Source: Methanobacterium sp. (GTDB lineage Archaea > Methanobacteriota > Methanobacteria > Methanobacteriales > Methanobacteriaceae). From it: 64,000 bases of DNA. This document shows, piece by piece, positions 28,569-36,893 of the stretch (its first letter is position 1; each line of letters opens with the position of its first letter). The stretch spans positions 56,469-120,468 of the forward strand of contig JAVSLW010000024.1 of the NCBI GenBank assembly GCA_039666455.1. Reading direction: 5' to 3'. The position numbers and the translations under genes were made by a program. The notes below the pieces were generated by a model. The model did no database searches, was not told where the DNA came from, and saw nothing but the letters and a program-made list of their open reading frames with translations.

Positions 28569-29690
28569 TTAATAAACTCTAAAATTCTCACTTAAATAAA
28601 TTCGATGTTCAACCCAACGGTAGATCCAGTAACCAGTATACCAAATAACACGGCGATGCTTACGGCTAAACTTCCTATGAGGTTCAACAGATACCCAATA
28701 CCACTTTTCATAAGTCCAGTAAGTTATATAAGTGATCATCCTCTTAAGTTTTAATTTTTTTCCTCTAATACTCTCCATAATTTCACTGGTCAGGATTTGG
28801 CTGGTTTCTGGATTGGCTACGGTTGATTGTCCTTTAATGCTCTCCATTTCTTCGCTTGCTAAAGTTTGGTTTTCTGCCTGTACAGTACTTGTATTTGTAT
28901 TGTTGGCCTGTTCTGCTGTTTGATTAACTTGCATGTTAGGATCGCTTATCACTAACACGTTCCCGGTGAAAATTGCACTGAACTCTTTTCTGCTCAGTAC
29001 AATGTTTCCCTTGCTTGGATCTGCAAGGTAAATGCTTTCACTGGTTACATCCCGCACAACACTGTAATGGCCTTCGCCATCCTTAATCACATGAACTATC
29101 ATGTTGGGTTTAAGATCATCTACTGATAATCTCATTCCCACTGCACTTAAACCTTTAGCATGTACAGCCCGTACCAGGCCGTACATGCTTGTTCCGCTTT
29201 CATCTGTGCCGGCGAGGACCTTGAGTTCCCCTTCTGTTGTGTTTATACCAATGTTTTGCAAGACTGTTGCAAGCGCAGCTGGCCCGCAACTGTAATCTGT
29301 ACTCTGCATCACAATTCCACTTGTATCTATTTGTGGAACTGTAACATTGACAGTATAGTTATCTAAACTGTCATTTAAATCCAGAAATTGTACATCCACG
29401 CTTTCTGTGGGATCATAGGTTTGTGTATCTACACCTGTAGCCTCTGCTGGTGCAGGATCATCGCTCATTGTAGTATTTGTACCTGACACATTCGCAGTCA
29501 ACGTTTCATTATCTATTCCTGTTGTTTCTCCACTTTCAACTGCTTCTACTAATTCAGATGCGGCTGTAACATCTGCACCTTTTCCTTTAGTTGCCATTGC
29601 ATCGGCAGTTATTTCTCCATATTCTGAGGCAACCGCCGGCGTTGTCCCTATAATAAGGACCGCAAGCAGAACTGCTACCACGTTTTTCAT
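28569..29690 (-). CDS. Secreted C39 peptidase with leader-like motifs and cationic C-terminal cargo
   Basis: 373 residues. A signal peptide (about 1-22) is followed by a Ser/Thr/Asp-rich linker and a C39-type cysteine peptidase domain (about 123-250) with Cys135 in DYSCGPAAL, His208 in GEGHYSVV and Asp224 in LADPSKGN. After the domain come two motifs, LASEEMESIKGQ (277-288) and LTSEIMESIRGK (300-311), spaced like double-glycine bacteriocin leaders (L-12, M-7, I-4, G-2). The last 63 residues are strongly basic and rich in Trp and Tyr. C39 peptidases cleave such leaders, so self-cleavage releasing the tail is proposed. Start supported by GGAGAGTGAT. Two broken paralogues lie at 55-58 kb. Confidence 0.82.
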   Translation of the reverse strand: MKNVVAVLLAVLIIGTTPAVASEYGEITADAMATKGKGADVTAASELVEAVESGETTGIDNETLTANVSGTNTTMSDDPAPAEATGVDTQTYDPTESVDVQFLDLNDSLDNYTVNVTVPQIDTSGIVMQSTDYSCGPAALATVLQNIGINTTEGELKVLAGTDESGTSMYGLVRAVHAKGLSAVGMRLSVDDLKPNMIVHVIKDGEGHYSVVRDVTSESIYLADPSKGNIVLSRKEFSAIFTGNVLVISDPNMQVNQTAEQANNTNTSTVQAENQTLASEEMESIKGQSTVANPETSQILTSEIMESIRGKKLKLKRMITYITYWTYEKWYWVSVEPHRKFSRKHRRVIWYTGYWIYRWVEHRIYLSENFRVY

Positions 29691-29735
29691 TCTATCACTC
29701 TCCTTATAGTTTTCACATACATTTTTCCTTGAAAG

Positions 29736-29749
29736 TTAGGTATACCTAA
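29736..29749. promoter_or_regulatory. Palindrome in the C39 gene promoter
   Basis: TTAGGTATACCTAA is a perfect 14-base palindrome, extended by GAAAG on the left and CTTTC on the right. On the minus strand a TATA element (AAATATATATACC, 29759-29772) lies about 25 bases before it, so it covers the likely transcript start of the C39 gene. A repressor operator is inferred. Confidence 0.6.
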
Positions 29750-29805
29750 TCTTTCATGGTATATATATTTTTTCCTAGAGTGGGTCTGTAAAGTTATTGG
29801 GTGTT

Positions 29806-29848
29806 GAAAAATCGAAGATTTTTCACAGTGAAAATCAGAGATTTTCAC
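29806..29848. repeat. Two short hairpin palindromes
   Basis: GAAAAATC-GAA-GATTTTTC (29806-29824) and GTGAAAATC-AGA-GATTTTCAC (29828-29848). The AAAATC-NNN-GATTTT core also occurs at 52743, 55528 and, as a variant, at 55612. They lie just upstream of the IS630 remnant. Confidence 0.7.
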
Positions 29849-29968
29849 ATGTTAAACGGTAGTGTCTCTGCGCGTCTAATTTGATCCATTACTCATTATA
29901 AGAGTAATAGCTTGAATAAGAGATATCTATGTTTTCTATCAGGTTGGAATCGTTCTAAAAACATGGGA

Positions 29969-30290
29969 ATGAAATTTGGAAAGCCCTATTCGGAAGATTA
30001 TGGCCTCTTACCAAACCTGTCGAAAAATTCCACTCCAGATCTCATCATGTCAGGATAACCGCCGAAACCGCCGGAAGGCTCAACATCGACCTTATATTCC
30101 TACCACGTACTCACCAGACTATTAATCCTATTGAACCCATCTGGAAAACAATAAAAAGAGAAATTATCACCAATATTCATTAAAACACAAGAACAGATAC
30201 AACATTTAAGAGAATCACACTTTAAACTGCTCAAAATCAATAATGTACACCAAAAACTGGATAAAAAAATATATTATCAAAAGTTAAGTC
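29969..30290 (+). mobile_element. IS630-family transposase remnant
   Basis: ATG 29969 opens MKFGKPYSEDY, like the N-terminus of IS630 transposases. Then, in another frame, comes HVRITAETAGRLNIDLIFLP followed by THQTINPIEPIWKTIKREI (about 30007-30173), the C-terminal catalytic segment around the last acidic residue of the DDE domain. After one more frameshift near 30175, KTQEQIQHLRESHFKLLK completes the end. The middle of the transposase is missing. No clear terminal inverted repeats were found. Confidence 0.8.
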
Positions 30291-30311
30291 GGTTACTATA
30301 ACTATAATTAT

Positions 30312-31595
30312 CTAAAGCGACAGTAATATACCACGTCCAACACCATAAACTATATTGACTACTAAAATTGCAAGTAGAACCCATGAAACACTTGATACTA
30401 TTATATTAACATTTTTTTCTGAAATTTTTAAACTTAAAATTTTCCTAATGCCTGATGCTATTTCTCTGGCTTTTTCATCTTTCAGCCTCAATTTATGGTG
30501 TAAAAATAGTTTAAATCTTGTTGTTATGGAATTAACTCTGTTTTCAGACATTCTAGCACTTAAAAGTTCTTCAAAGATTAATCCGCCGTCTAAAGGTTTC
30601 ATTGGAAGTAAATTAATGGTTCCAATTGCAAGATTCAATAGACCTACCCATGATAATAACGTGTTAAAGAAAAATAACGTCCATGGAATTACATCTCCAT
30701 AAATATCTGAAATATTTTTATTCACCACTAAATGATCAGCAGGCCTAAATCCAGCATAAGCCAAAGTTGGATTATTGGGATTAGCTTCTGTTTTAACTGT
30801 AAAAGTTCCTTGATTTGTTTTAAAGGTTAATATATCGTTAATTTTTATTTTATTTCGAAATGCAGTGTAATCTGTTAAATTTTTTATTTCCTGCCCATTT
30901 ATACTGTAAATAACCATTCCTTCTTTTAAAACACCATCAGATGGGCCTGTTGGAACTACACTTGAAACAATAATCCCATCGGAATGAAAAGCAGTTGGAA
31001 TAAAAAAGCTACTTAAGGCATAAACAATTACGATACAAATACCTGCGAAAGTTATGTTAAATACGGACCCTGCAGCATAAATCCGAAGCTTTGAAAGTCT
31101 TTTTGCCTTTTTAATTTCTTCTTCATCAGGTTCCACGAATGCGCCAGGTAAAACTGCAAGTAGAAGCAGTCCTATGGATTTTATACTGATGCCCTCAGCT
31201 CTTGCAAGAATTCCATGTGCAAACTCATGAACAACGATAACTGTTACAAGTCCAATTAATCCATAGCTTAATGGTAAAAATAATGGATTTCCAGGATAAT
31301 CAACCCCCGGTAAGATTGGAACTACATGGGGAGATTGAAAGATCATTGTTGAAGCCATTATAATTGCATAAAGGGTATATGCCATGAAAAATACTGCTAT
31401 AGGAATCCCCATGTTCATAGCGTATTTCCAGAATCGAGGACTTATTTGAGCAATGGAATTGATAAAACCTCTTAATCGCTGTGTTTTCCTCATTAAAAGA
31501 GGTCCATTAATCTCTATTTTCAACTCATCCTTAAATAAAGTGGCTAAAACCCATATAACAATAAATGCAATAGCGTAGAACCATAAAGCGTCCAT
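30312..31595 (-). CDS. Site-2 protease family (M50) membrane metallopeptidase
   Basis: 427 residues with several membrane helices. The zinc site HEFAHGILARAEG (about 123-135) gives HExxH; the second ligand motif is NLLPMKPLDGG near residue 335. A PDZ-like region (about 215-290, VVPTGPSDGVLKEGMVIYSI) lies between. The layout matches archaeal M50 intramembrane proteases that cleave membrane-bound regulators. No anti-sigma-like partner is adjacent; it is upstream of the IS remnant and downstream of moeA. Confidence 0.9.
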   Translation of the reverse strand: MDALWFYAIAFIVIWVLATLFKDELKIEINGPLLMRKTQRLRGFINSIAQISPRFWKYAMNMGIPIAVFFMAYTLYAIIMASTMIFQSPHVVPILPGVDYPGNPLFLPLSYGLIGLVTVIVVHEFAHGILARAEGISIKSIGLLLLAVLPGAFVEPDEEEIKKAKRLSKLRIYAAGSVFNITFAGICIVIVYALSSFFIPTAFHSDGIIVSSVVPTGPSDGVLKEGMVIYSINGQEIKNLTDYTAFRNKIKINDILTFKTNQGTFTVKTEANPNNPTLAYAGFRPADHLVVNKNISDIYGDVIPWTLFFFNTLLSWVGLLNLAIGTINLLPMKPLDGGLIFEELLSARMSENRVNSITTRFKLFLHHKLRLKDEKAREIASGIRKILSLKISEKNVNIIVSSVSWVLLAILVVNIVYGVGRGILLSL

Positions 31596-31669
31596 TTGAT
31601 CACCTTTTATATCCTGCAGGTAGTTTTTATAATAATATTCACTGAAGTCTTAGTTATGAACTTAATAGC

Positions 31670-32884
31670 TTATATCTTTAATGAATCGTAAAGTAAAACA
31701 TCACATTCTTCGCCTTCGCCAATACCTTCCACATTTTCCTCTATTAAAATATAAGAATCAGATTCAACCATTGACCTTATAACTCCTGATCCTTTAATTT
31801 TAAGTGGAGATACAGAATTTCCATCTATTTTTGCCCTTATGTATTCTGTTCTTCCAAGTGATGAAGCAATTTTTCGTGATGATCTCTTTTTAATAATAGG
31901 AAGTTTTCTATGAATATTCTGCATTTTAAGGAGTGCATCACGCACAAAAACATCAAACTGGATCATTGAAGCTACAGGGTAACCAGAAAGCATGAATATA
32001 GGAGTTTCATTAATAACACCAAATCCAAAAGGTTTACCGGGTTTAATAGCCGCACCATGGATTAATACTTCACCCATTTCATTAACCACATCAATTACAA
32101 CGTCTCCTTTGCTTATTGCAGTACCTCCTGTGGTTATTATAGCATCACATGATTTTAAGAACCTTTCAATTTGCTCCTCTACCTTTCGAGCATCATCAAC
32201 ACAATGTGTAACATCGGGAGTTGCAAGTGTGCTTTCCACAAGCGCTTTTAAAGTATAATAATTTGAATTTATTGTTTCAGCTTCATTAAGTTTAGATTTA
32301 GGCATTACAAGCTCATTTCCTGTGGTTATCACGCCAATTTTGGGCTTTTTAAACACATTTATTTCACTGTATCCTGCAGATGTTATTATCCCAATATCTT
32401 GAGGTCTTAAAAGTTTTCCAGTTTTTAAAAGCATGTCTCTTTGTTTAAAATCCTCTCCACGGGGGGAAACATTTTCGCCAGGCGTTAGGGCTGTTGAAAC
32501 TTCTAAATTATTATCCTGCTCGTAGGTATATTCTTCCATTACAACGCTATCAGCACCTTGAGGAATAGGGGCTCCTGTTGCAATTTTAACAGCTTCTCCA
32601 TTTTTAAGGGTTACCTGTGATTTTTCTCCAGCACCTATCCTATCAACAATCTTTAGATGCGCTGGATTTGAATCTGAAAATCCAAAGGTATCTTCTGCTT
32701 TTACTGCATATCCATCCATAGCTGATCTGTCAAAGGATGGAGAATCAAAAAGTGCTTCAACGTCTTCTGCAAGCACTCTGTTGTATGCATCTTCAAGAGA
32801 AATTTTCTGGATATCACTTTTAACTTCTATGGTGTTTATGATACTTAATGCATCTTTAACTGGTATTAATTTTGATAAAAACAT
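31670..32884 (-). CDS. moeA: Molybdopterin molybdenumtransferase MoeA
   Basis: 404 residues. The signatures SPSFDRSAMDGYAVKAEDT (about 50-68), GAPIPQGADSVVMEEYT (about 105-121), PRGEDF, and the MoCF-binding motif AIITTGGTAISKGDVV (about 236-251) are all present. MoeA inserts molybdate or tungstate into adenylated molybdopterin, needed for formylmethanofuran and formate dehydrogenases. Full length and alone. Confidence 0.95.
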   Translation of the reverse strand: MFLSKLIPVKDALSIINTIEVKSDIQKISLEDAYNRVLAEDVEALFDSPSFDRSAMDGYAVKAEDTFGFSDSNPAHLKIVDRIGAGEKSQVTLKNGEAVKIATGAPIPQGADSVVMEEYTYEQDNNLEVSTALTPGENVSPRGEDFKQRDMLLKTGKLLRPQDIGIITSAGYSEINVFKKPKIGVITTGNELVMPKSKLNEAETINSNYYTLKALVESTLATPDVTHCVDDARKVEEQIERFLKSCDAIITTGGTAISKGDVVIDVVNEMGEVLIHGAAIKPGKPFGFGVINETPIFMLSGYPVASMIQFDVFVRDALLKMQNIHRKLPIIKKRSSRKIASSLGRTEYIRAKIDGNSVSPLKIKGSGVIRSMVESDSYILIEENVEGIGEGEECDVLLYDSLKI

Positions 32885-33476
32885 TTTCAGCCTACTTCCA
32901 ATTTATATCTGATAATAAAAAGGATTTATGAATAATATTTAAAAGTTGTTGTACTATATGTGATCTTATATGCTTATATTTTTAGAGATCTTAATTCATT
33001 TAAGCTATACTTTTTCAAGGTACGATAAAAATCTGCCGTTAATATGAAAAATAAGTGATTTTATATCATTTTTAATAAAAACGGTATTAAAGATTTAATA
33101 TCATAAATAGGCCTGTATATTTGTTATTTTTAGATTTAATAGCTTTAAACATGATATTTGTACGAATAGACGCAGTGGCTAAAACCATACCTGATTTGAC
33201 CATATAATTTAAGAGTATAATAGCATCTATTAGCGACATTTTTTTGAAATAAGGTTTAATTTGAGCTAATTTAGTAAAAATACAAACTGAACGTGCTGGT
33301 CTGTAATTCGACATTTCAATACACTTTAATAAAGTCTTAAATCAAAAAAATGACCCTATGAACGCTTTTTTTAGAGAAAAAAATCAAAACATTTATATAT
33401 TATGTTGTGTGATTTATGTTTTGTATAATTTGTCCCATGTATGTATATTAATACAAAGGGACACGGAGGCGGTACA
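32885..33476. promoter_or_regulatory. Intergenic region with promoter of the secreted transglutaminase gene
   Basis: About 590 AT-rich bases. A TATA element (CATTTATATATTATG, 33389-33403) sits about 75 bases before the proposed start at 33477 and GGAGG is at 33465-33469. A 75-codon minus-strand frame (33087-33314) has no ribosome-binding site or recognisable motif. I see no RNA gene. Confidence 0.5.
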
Positions 33477-34199
33477 ATTAAGAGACGAAAGACGTGCGCA
33501 TTGCTCTTAGCTTTAGGTATGGTAATGTTAATTTCTCCCTTATCTGTAGGGGCAACAGACCAAAATACAATGGACAATAGCGCAAAAATTGGTTTAGGTG
33601 GAACCCTCAAACATGAAATTTTAGGGGCACCAAAAAATTCAAAGAATTTATTGAGCGATAAAGGTACTCTTGAAGTAAATGCGGCTTCCAAGAAAGTTAA
33701 AGCAAAAAAAGCCAACAAATACAAAAAGACTCATAGAAAAACTTTTAAGAAAGCTAAAACTTACAGAAAAGTCAAAGCTACTTATAAGAAAACTAAAGTA
33801 ACAACAAGATACAAGTCTAATGGTAAATGGAAATACAAAACCGTTTACAAGTACAAAAAAGTAAAAGCTTCATCCACCTATTCAGGGTCTAATTACAGGT
33901 CAAACAGTGCAGAATGGGCCAGCGATTCAACAATTGATTCAATCATGAGATCTGGAGCTAAATATGGCTACAGGCGCGGTATAAGTACTGCTGCTGCAAT
34001 GCAAAGCGCAGGAGCAGGTGACTGCTGGGCCATGAGCGAATATTTACACGGTAAATTCCAGGCAGCAGGTTACAACTCAAGAATAATACAGTACGCAACC
34101 AGTTACTCCAGCAGACACAGATCAGTCCAGCTAAACCAAAATGGAAAGTGGATAACCGTTCCTTATAGAGCTTATGGTTATAGATGGGAGTTTGTATAG
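33477..34199 (+). CDS. Secreted transglutaminase-like cysteine peptidase
   Basis: About 240 residues from the proposed ATT start. A signal peptide (KRRKTCALLLALGMVMLISP) leads into a linker, then a very Lys/Tyr-rich repeat region (about residues 70-130) that may bind the cell wall, then a transglutaminase-like domain with catalytic GAGDCWAMSEYLHG, a histidine in SSRHRSVQL and WITVPYRAYGYR. Such domains act on pseudomurein peptides in Methanobacteriales. GGAGG (33465-33469) is seven bases before ATT 33477. ATG 33441 is in frame but would add twelve residues encoded across that Shine-Dalgarno site. The linker contains a palindromic element at 33619-33649. Confidence 0.8.
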   Translation: MKRRKTCALLLALGMVMLISPLSVGATDQNTMDNSAKIGLGGTLKHEILGAPKNSKNLLSDKGTLEVNAASKKVKAKKANKYKKTHRKTFKKAKTYRKVKATYKKTKVTTRYKSNGKWKYKTVYKYKKVKASSTYSGSNYRSNSAEWASDSTIDSIMRSGAKYGYRRGISTAAAMQSAGAGDCWAMSEYLHGKFQAAGYNSRIIQYATSYSSRHRSVQLNQNGKWITVPYRAYGYRWEFV

Positions 34200-34569
34200 C
34201 CTAAATAAGGAATAACTATCCAAAAGATGGAAATGAGCCTACAATCAGCTCATTATTTCCTCTTTTTAAAATAAAACCCATCATTATTAACTACTTTTTT
34301 TGGATTCATTTTAATTAGAAAAATAGTACTAATTAGTTAGTCATGTCACATATTGTTTTGATAATTTGCATCTTTTTTGGTGAATCCGTCGAAAATCAAA
34401 GCCGCCAGACACGAAGCCATCGAACACTTCGTATTCGGGTAGCTAAAAGAAGTACATTAGCTAATTTTTTTTGCTTTCCTTACAAAAAATTAAACCGTGC
34501 CGCAAAAAATAAAACAATTCCTGATATAAATAAATGACAAACAATTTTTAGATACTGGAGGTAAAATCA
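34200..34569. other. Intergenic region before the defence genes
   Basis: About 370 bases. An inverted repeat TAGCTAA / TTAGCTA lies near 34439-34462, and the stretch 34385-34440 resembles the short-palindrome family seen elsewhere. A 64-codon frame (34343-34537) has no family resemblance. GGAGG at 34557-34561 belongs to the next gene. Confidence 0.45.
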
Positions 34570-34962
34570 TTGTTTGAATCAGAATCTAAAATTTATAAAA
34601 TATTTATAAGTCATACAGGCGAATATGAAGAGGAATATTCAATATTCATTCAAAAACTATCTTCAGCTCATGATTTTAAATTTGAAAATTTTGGAATTCT
34701 TGAAAACATGAGTGATAAAGGGTTTAAAGAACAGATAGAGCCTGCAGGAATTGTTATAATACTTTCAGGACTGTATAACAGGTATAAACAGATTATTAAA
34801 AAACAGCTTGATACAGCAAGAGATCTGGATAAGCCAATTATTGTTATTAGGCCTTATGGCATGGAAAATGTACCTTTAGAGCTTGAGGAGATTGCTGAAG
34901 ACGTGGTAGGTTGGAATGCTCCATGTATTGTGGATGCAATTGAGGAAAATTATTTAGAATAA
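34570..34962 (+). CDS. TIR-like domain protein (MTH538/DUF1863 type)
   Basis: 130 residues, TTG start with GGAGG eight bases before. KIFISHTGEYEEEYSIFIQK (about 10-29) and GIVIILSGLYNRYK...IKKQLDTARDLDKPIIVIRP (about 58-98) match the TIR-like family typified by MTH538, related to ThsB of Thoeris defence. Such proteins hydrolyse or cyclise NAD on phage sensing, though some are inactive. It stands 80 bases before a type III restriction-modification pair, so a defence role is likely. No ThsA gene is adjacent. Confidence 0.8.
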   Translation: MFESESKIYKIFISHTGEYEEEYSIFIQKLSSAHDFKFENFGILENMSDKGFKEQIEPAGIVIILSGLYNRYKQIIKKQLDTARDLDKPIIVIRPYGMENVPLELEEIAEDVVGWNAPCIVDAIEENYLE

Positions 34963-35041
34963 ATTCTGAAATCAAAAAGTTTTAAATTGTAGATAGCTTA
35001 TTATATTACAGGTTGTAATAATTTTCCAGAGGCAGCAGAAT

Positions 35042-36892
35042 ATGACAGGTTCGTTAATAGAGGAATTACCAAAAATAATGAAAAACGGGAAAAGAGAAGC
35101 GCAAAAAATTTTGGATGGCCTTTCTAAAAAAAATCGGATCACATTACAGACAAATGAACTTGTATTACCTTCAAAGGATGTATCTGGACTATTTAGGGGG
35201 AAAATTAAAGAAATAGCTGACAATGGATGGTTCAACAGACTGATATACGGAGATAACTTACTTGCTATGCAGGCACTACTTGCTGGAGACAGTCAGACCC
35301 CTTCAATGCGTGGGAAAATTGATTTAATTTATATTGACCCTCCATTTGACTCAAAAGCTGATTACAGGACAAAAATTCATCTTCCAGACGTAGATATTGA
35401 ACAAAAACCAACTATCATTGAGCAGTTTGCTTATTCAGATACATGGAAGAATGGAACAGCAAGTTATCTTGAAATGATGATACCGAGACTTATTTTAATG
35501 CGTGAGCTTTTATCTGAGCAGGGTTCTATTTATGTGCATATTGACTGGCATTTAGGTCATTATATCAAAGTTATTTTAGATGAAATATTTGGAAAAGATA
35601 AGTTTAGAAATGAAATAATATACCATTATGACCAAGGAGCAAGGGGAAAAAGAGATTTTGGCCGTAAACATGATACTATATTTAGATATGTAATGAATGA
35701 TTCTTATATTTTCAATGCAGAAGAAATTTTAGTGCCATTTGAATCAAAAATGACAGAATGGAGATATACTAAGGGTGGTCAGAAAGGAAAAGACATTCCT
35801 AAAGGTAAAGTTCCATCTGATGTCTGGAATATTAAATTAAATGCTATGAGTAAAGAACATTTAGGTTATGCAACCCAAAAACCAGGAGAGCTTATAGAAA
35901 GAATAATAAAAGCCTCATCCAATGAAAATTCAATAGTAGCTGATTTCTTTGCAGGATCTGGAACAACAGGAGCAGTTGCAGAAAAACTCAAAAGAAAATG
36001 GGTAATGTCTGAACTTGGAAAGCCAGCATGCATGATAACAAGAAAAAGACTCATAGATCAGGATGCAAACCCATTTTTATACCATTCAATCGGAGATTAT
36101 CAAAAGGAACAGTATGAACAATCTGAGTTTCGTACTATCAGAGATTTAGCTCATGTAATCGTTAATTTATATGGTGCCACTCCTTTCCCACCAAATGAAG
36201 GTGCTCCAGCCAATGCAGGATACATTAAACAATCCAGAACGCTTGTAGTTGTTGATTCACCATCTAAAATGACTGGATACAACACTTTAAAACGTGCTCA
36301 GGACTTTAGAAATTCATTTGCAGGTGGCTGGAAAAAAGTGGTAGTTCTTGGATGGAACTTTGTATCTGATATCGGAGAGATCATAAGCAACTTAAATGAC
36401 GAAGATCTTGAAGTACTTGTTATTCCAGCGGATTTATTAGAAACATTAAAAACCAAAGCAAAATATAAGAAACTTATCCAGTCAGGTAAAGTCAGGTTTT
36501 CATCTCTTCAGTATCTTAAAGTTAAACCTGTTTTGAAGGCTGAATATGATAAAAACAACGATAAGATAACAGTTGAACTGGATAATTACATTTTACTGTC
36601 TCCTGATGCACTGCCACTTGATGAGAAAAATAAAGCAAAGCTTAAAAGCGTTATTGCAGAGGATCCTCTAAGTTTAATAGAATACTGGAGTATTGATCCT
36701 GATTATGATGGTGAGGTTTTCCGTAGTAAGTGGCAGGATTACAGGCAAAACATTGCAAATGACAACGATGCTTTCAAGGTGATCCGCAAAGCAGAACTAA
36801 TCATTCCAAGAGAAAACAGAAAAAGAAAGATCTGTGTTAAGGCTGTAGATGTCTTTGGGTTTGAAGGTGTAACTGTCCTGGAGGTAGAATAG
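35042..36892 (+). CDS. mod: Type III restriction-modification DNA methyltransferase (Mod)
   Basis: 616 residues. Motif [17 protein letters not shown] (about 93-107) precedes the SAM motif [18 protein letters not shown] (about 299-316), the order of beta-class N6-adenine or N4-cytosine methyltransferases. Between them lies the target-recognition region; a C-terminal domain of about 250 residues interacts with Res. It methylates the recognition site and supplies specificity to the complex. It ends one base before res. The ribosome-binding site is weak. Confidence 0.92.
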   Translation: MTGSLIEELPKIMKNGKREAQKILDGLSKKNRITLQTNELVLPSKDVSGLFRGKIKEIADNGWFNRLIYGDNLLAMQALLAGDSQTPSMRGKIDLIYIDPPFDSKADYRTKIHLPDVDIEQKPTIIEQFAYSDTWKNGTASYLEMMIPRLILMRELLSEQGSIYVHIDWHLGHYIKVILDEIFGKDKFRNEIIYHYDQGARGKRDFGRKHDTIFRYVMNDSYIFNAEEILVPFESKMTEWRYTKGGQKGKDIPKGKVPSDVWNIKLNAMSKEHLGYATQKPGELIERIIKASSNENSIVADFFAGSGTTGAVAEKLKRKWVMSELGKPACMITRKRLIDQDANPFLYHSIGDYQKEQYEQSEFRTIRDLAHVIVNLYGATPFPPNEGAPANAGYIKQSRTLVVVDSPSKMTGYNTLKRAQDFRNSFAGGWKKVVVLGWNFVSDIGEIISNLNDEDLEVLVIPADLLETLKTKAKYKKLIQSGKVRFSSLQYLKVKPVLKAEYDKNNDKITVELDNYILLSPDALPLDEKNKAKLKSVIAEDPLSLIEYWSIDPDYDGEVFRSKWQDYRQNIANDNDAFKVIRKAELIIPRENRKRKICVKAVDVFGFEGVTVLEVE

Positions 36893-36893
36893 A

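Noticed and set aside
33087..33314. 75-codon minus-strand frame in the gap after moeA
   Set aside because: No ribosome-binding site, promoter or recognisable motif; too weak to call a gene.
34343..34537. 64-codon frame before the TIR-like gene
   Set aside because: Unusual composition, no Shine-Dalgarno site, and it overlaps inverted repeats; probably chance.
34570..34962. Complete Thoeris system
   Set aside because: Only a TIR-like protein is present; no ThsA-type NAD-binding effector is adjacent, so I call only a TIR-like gene.
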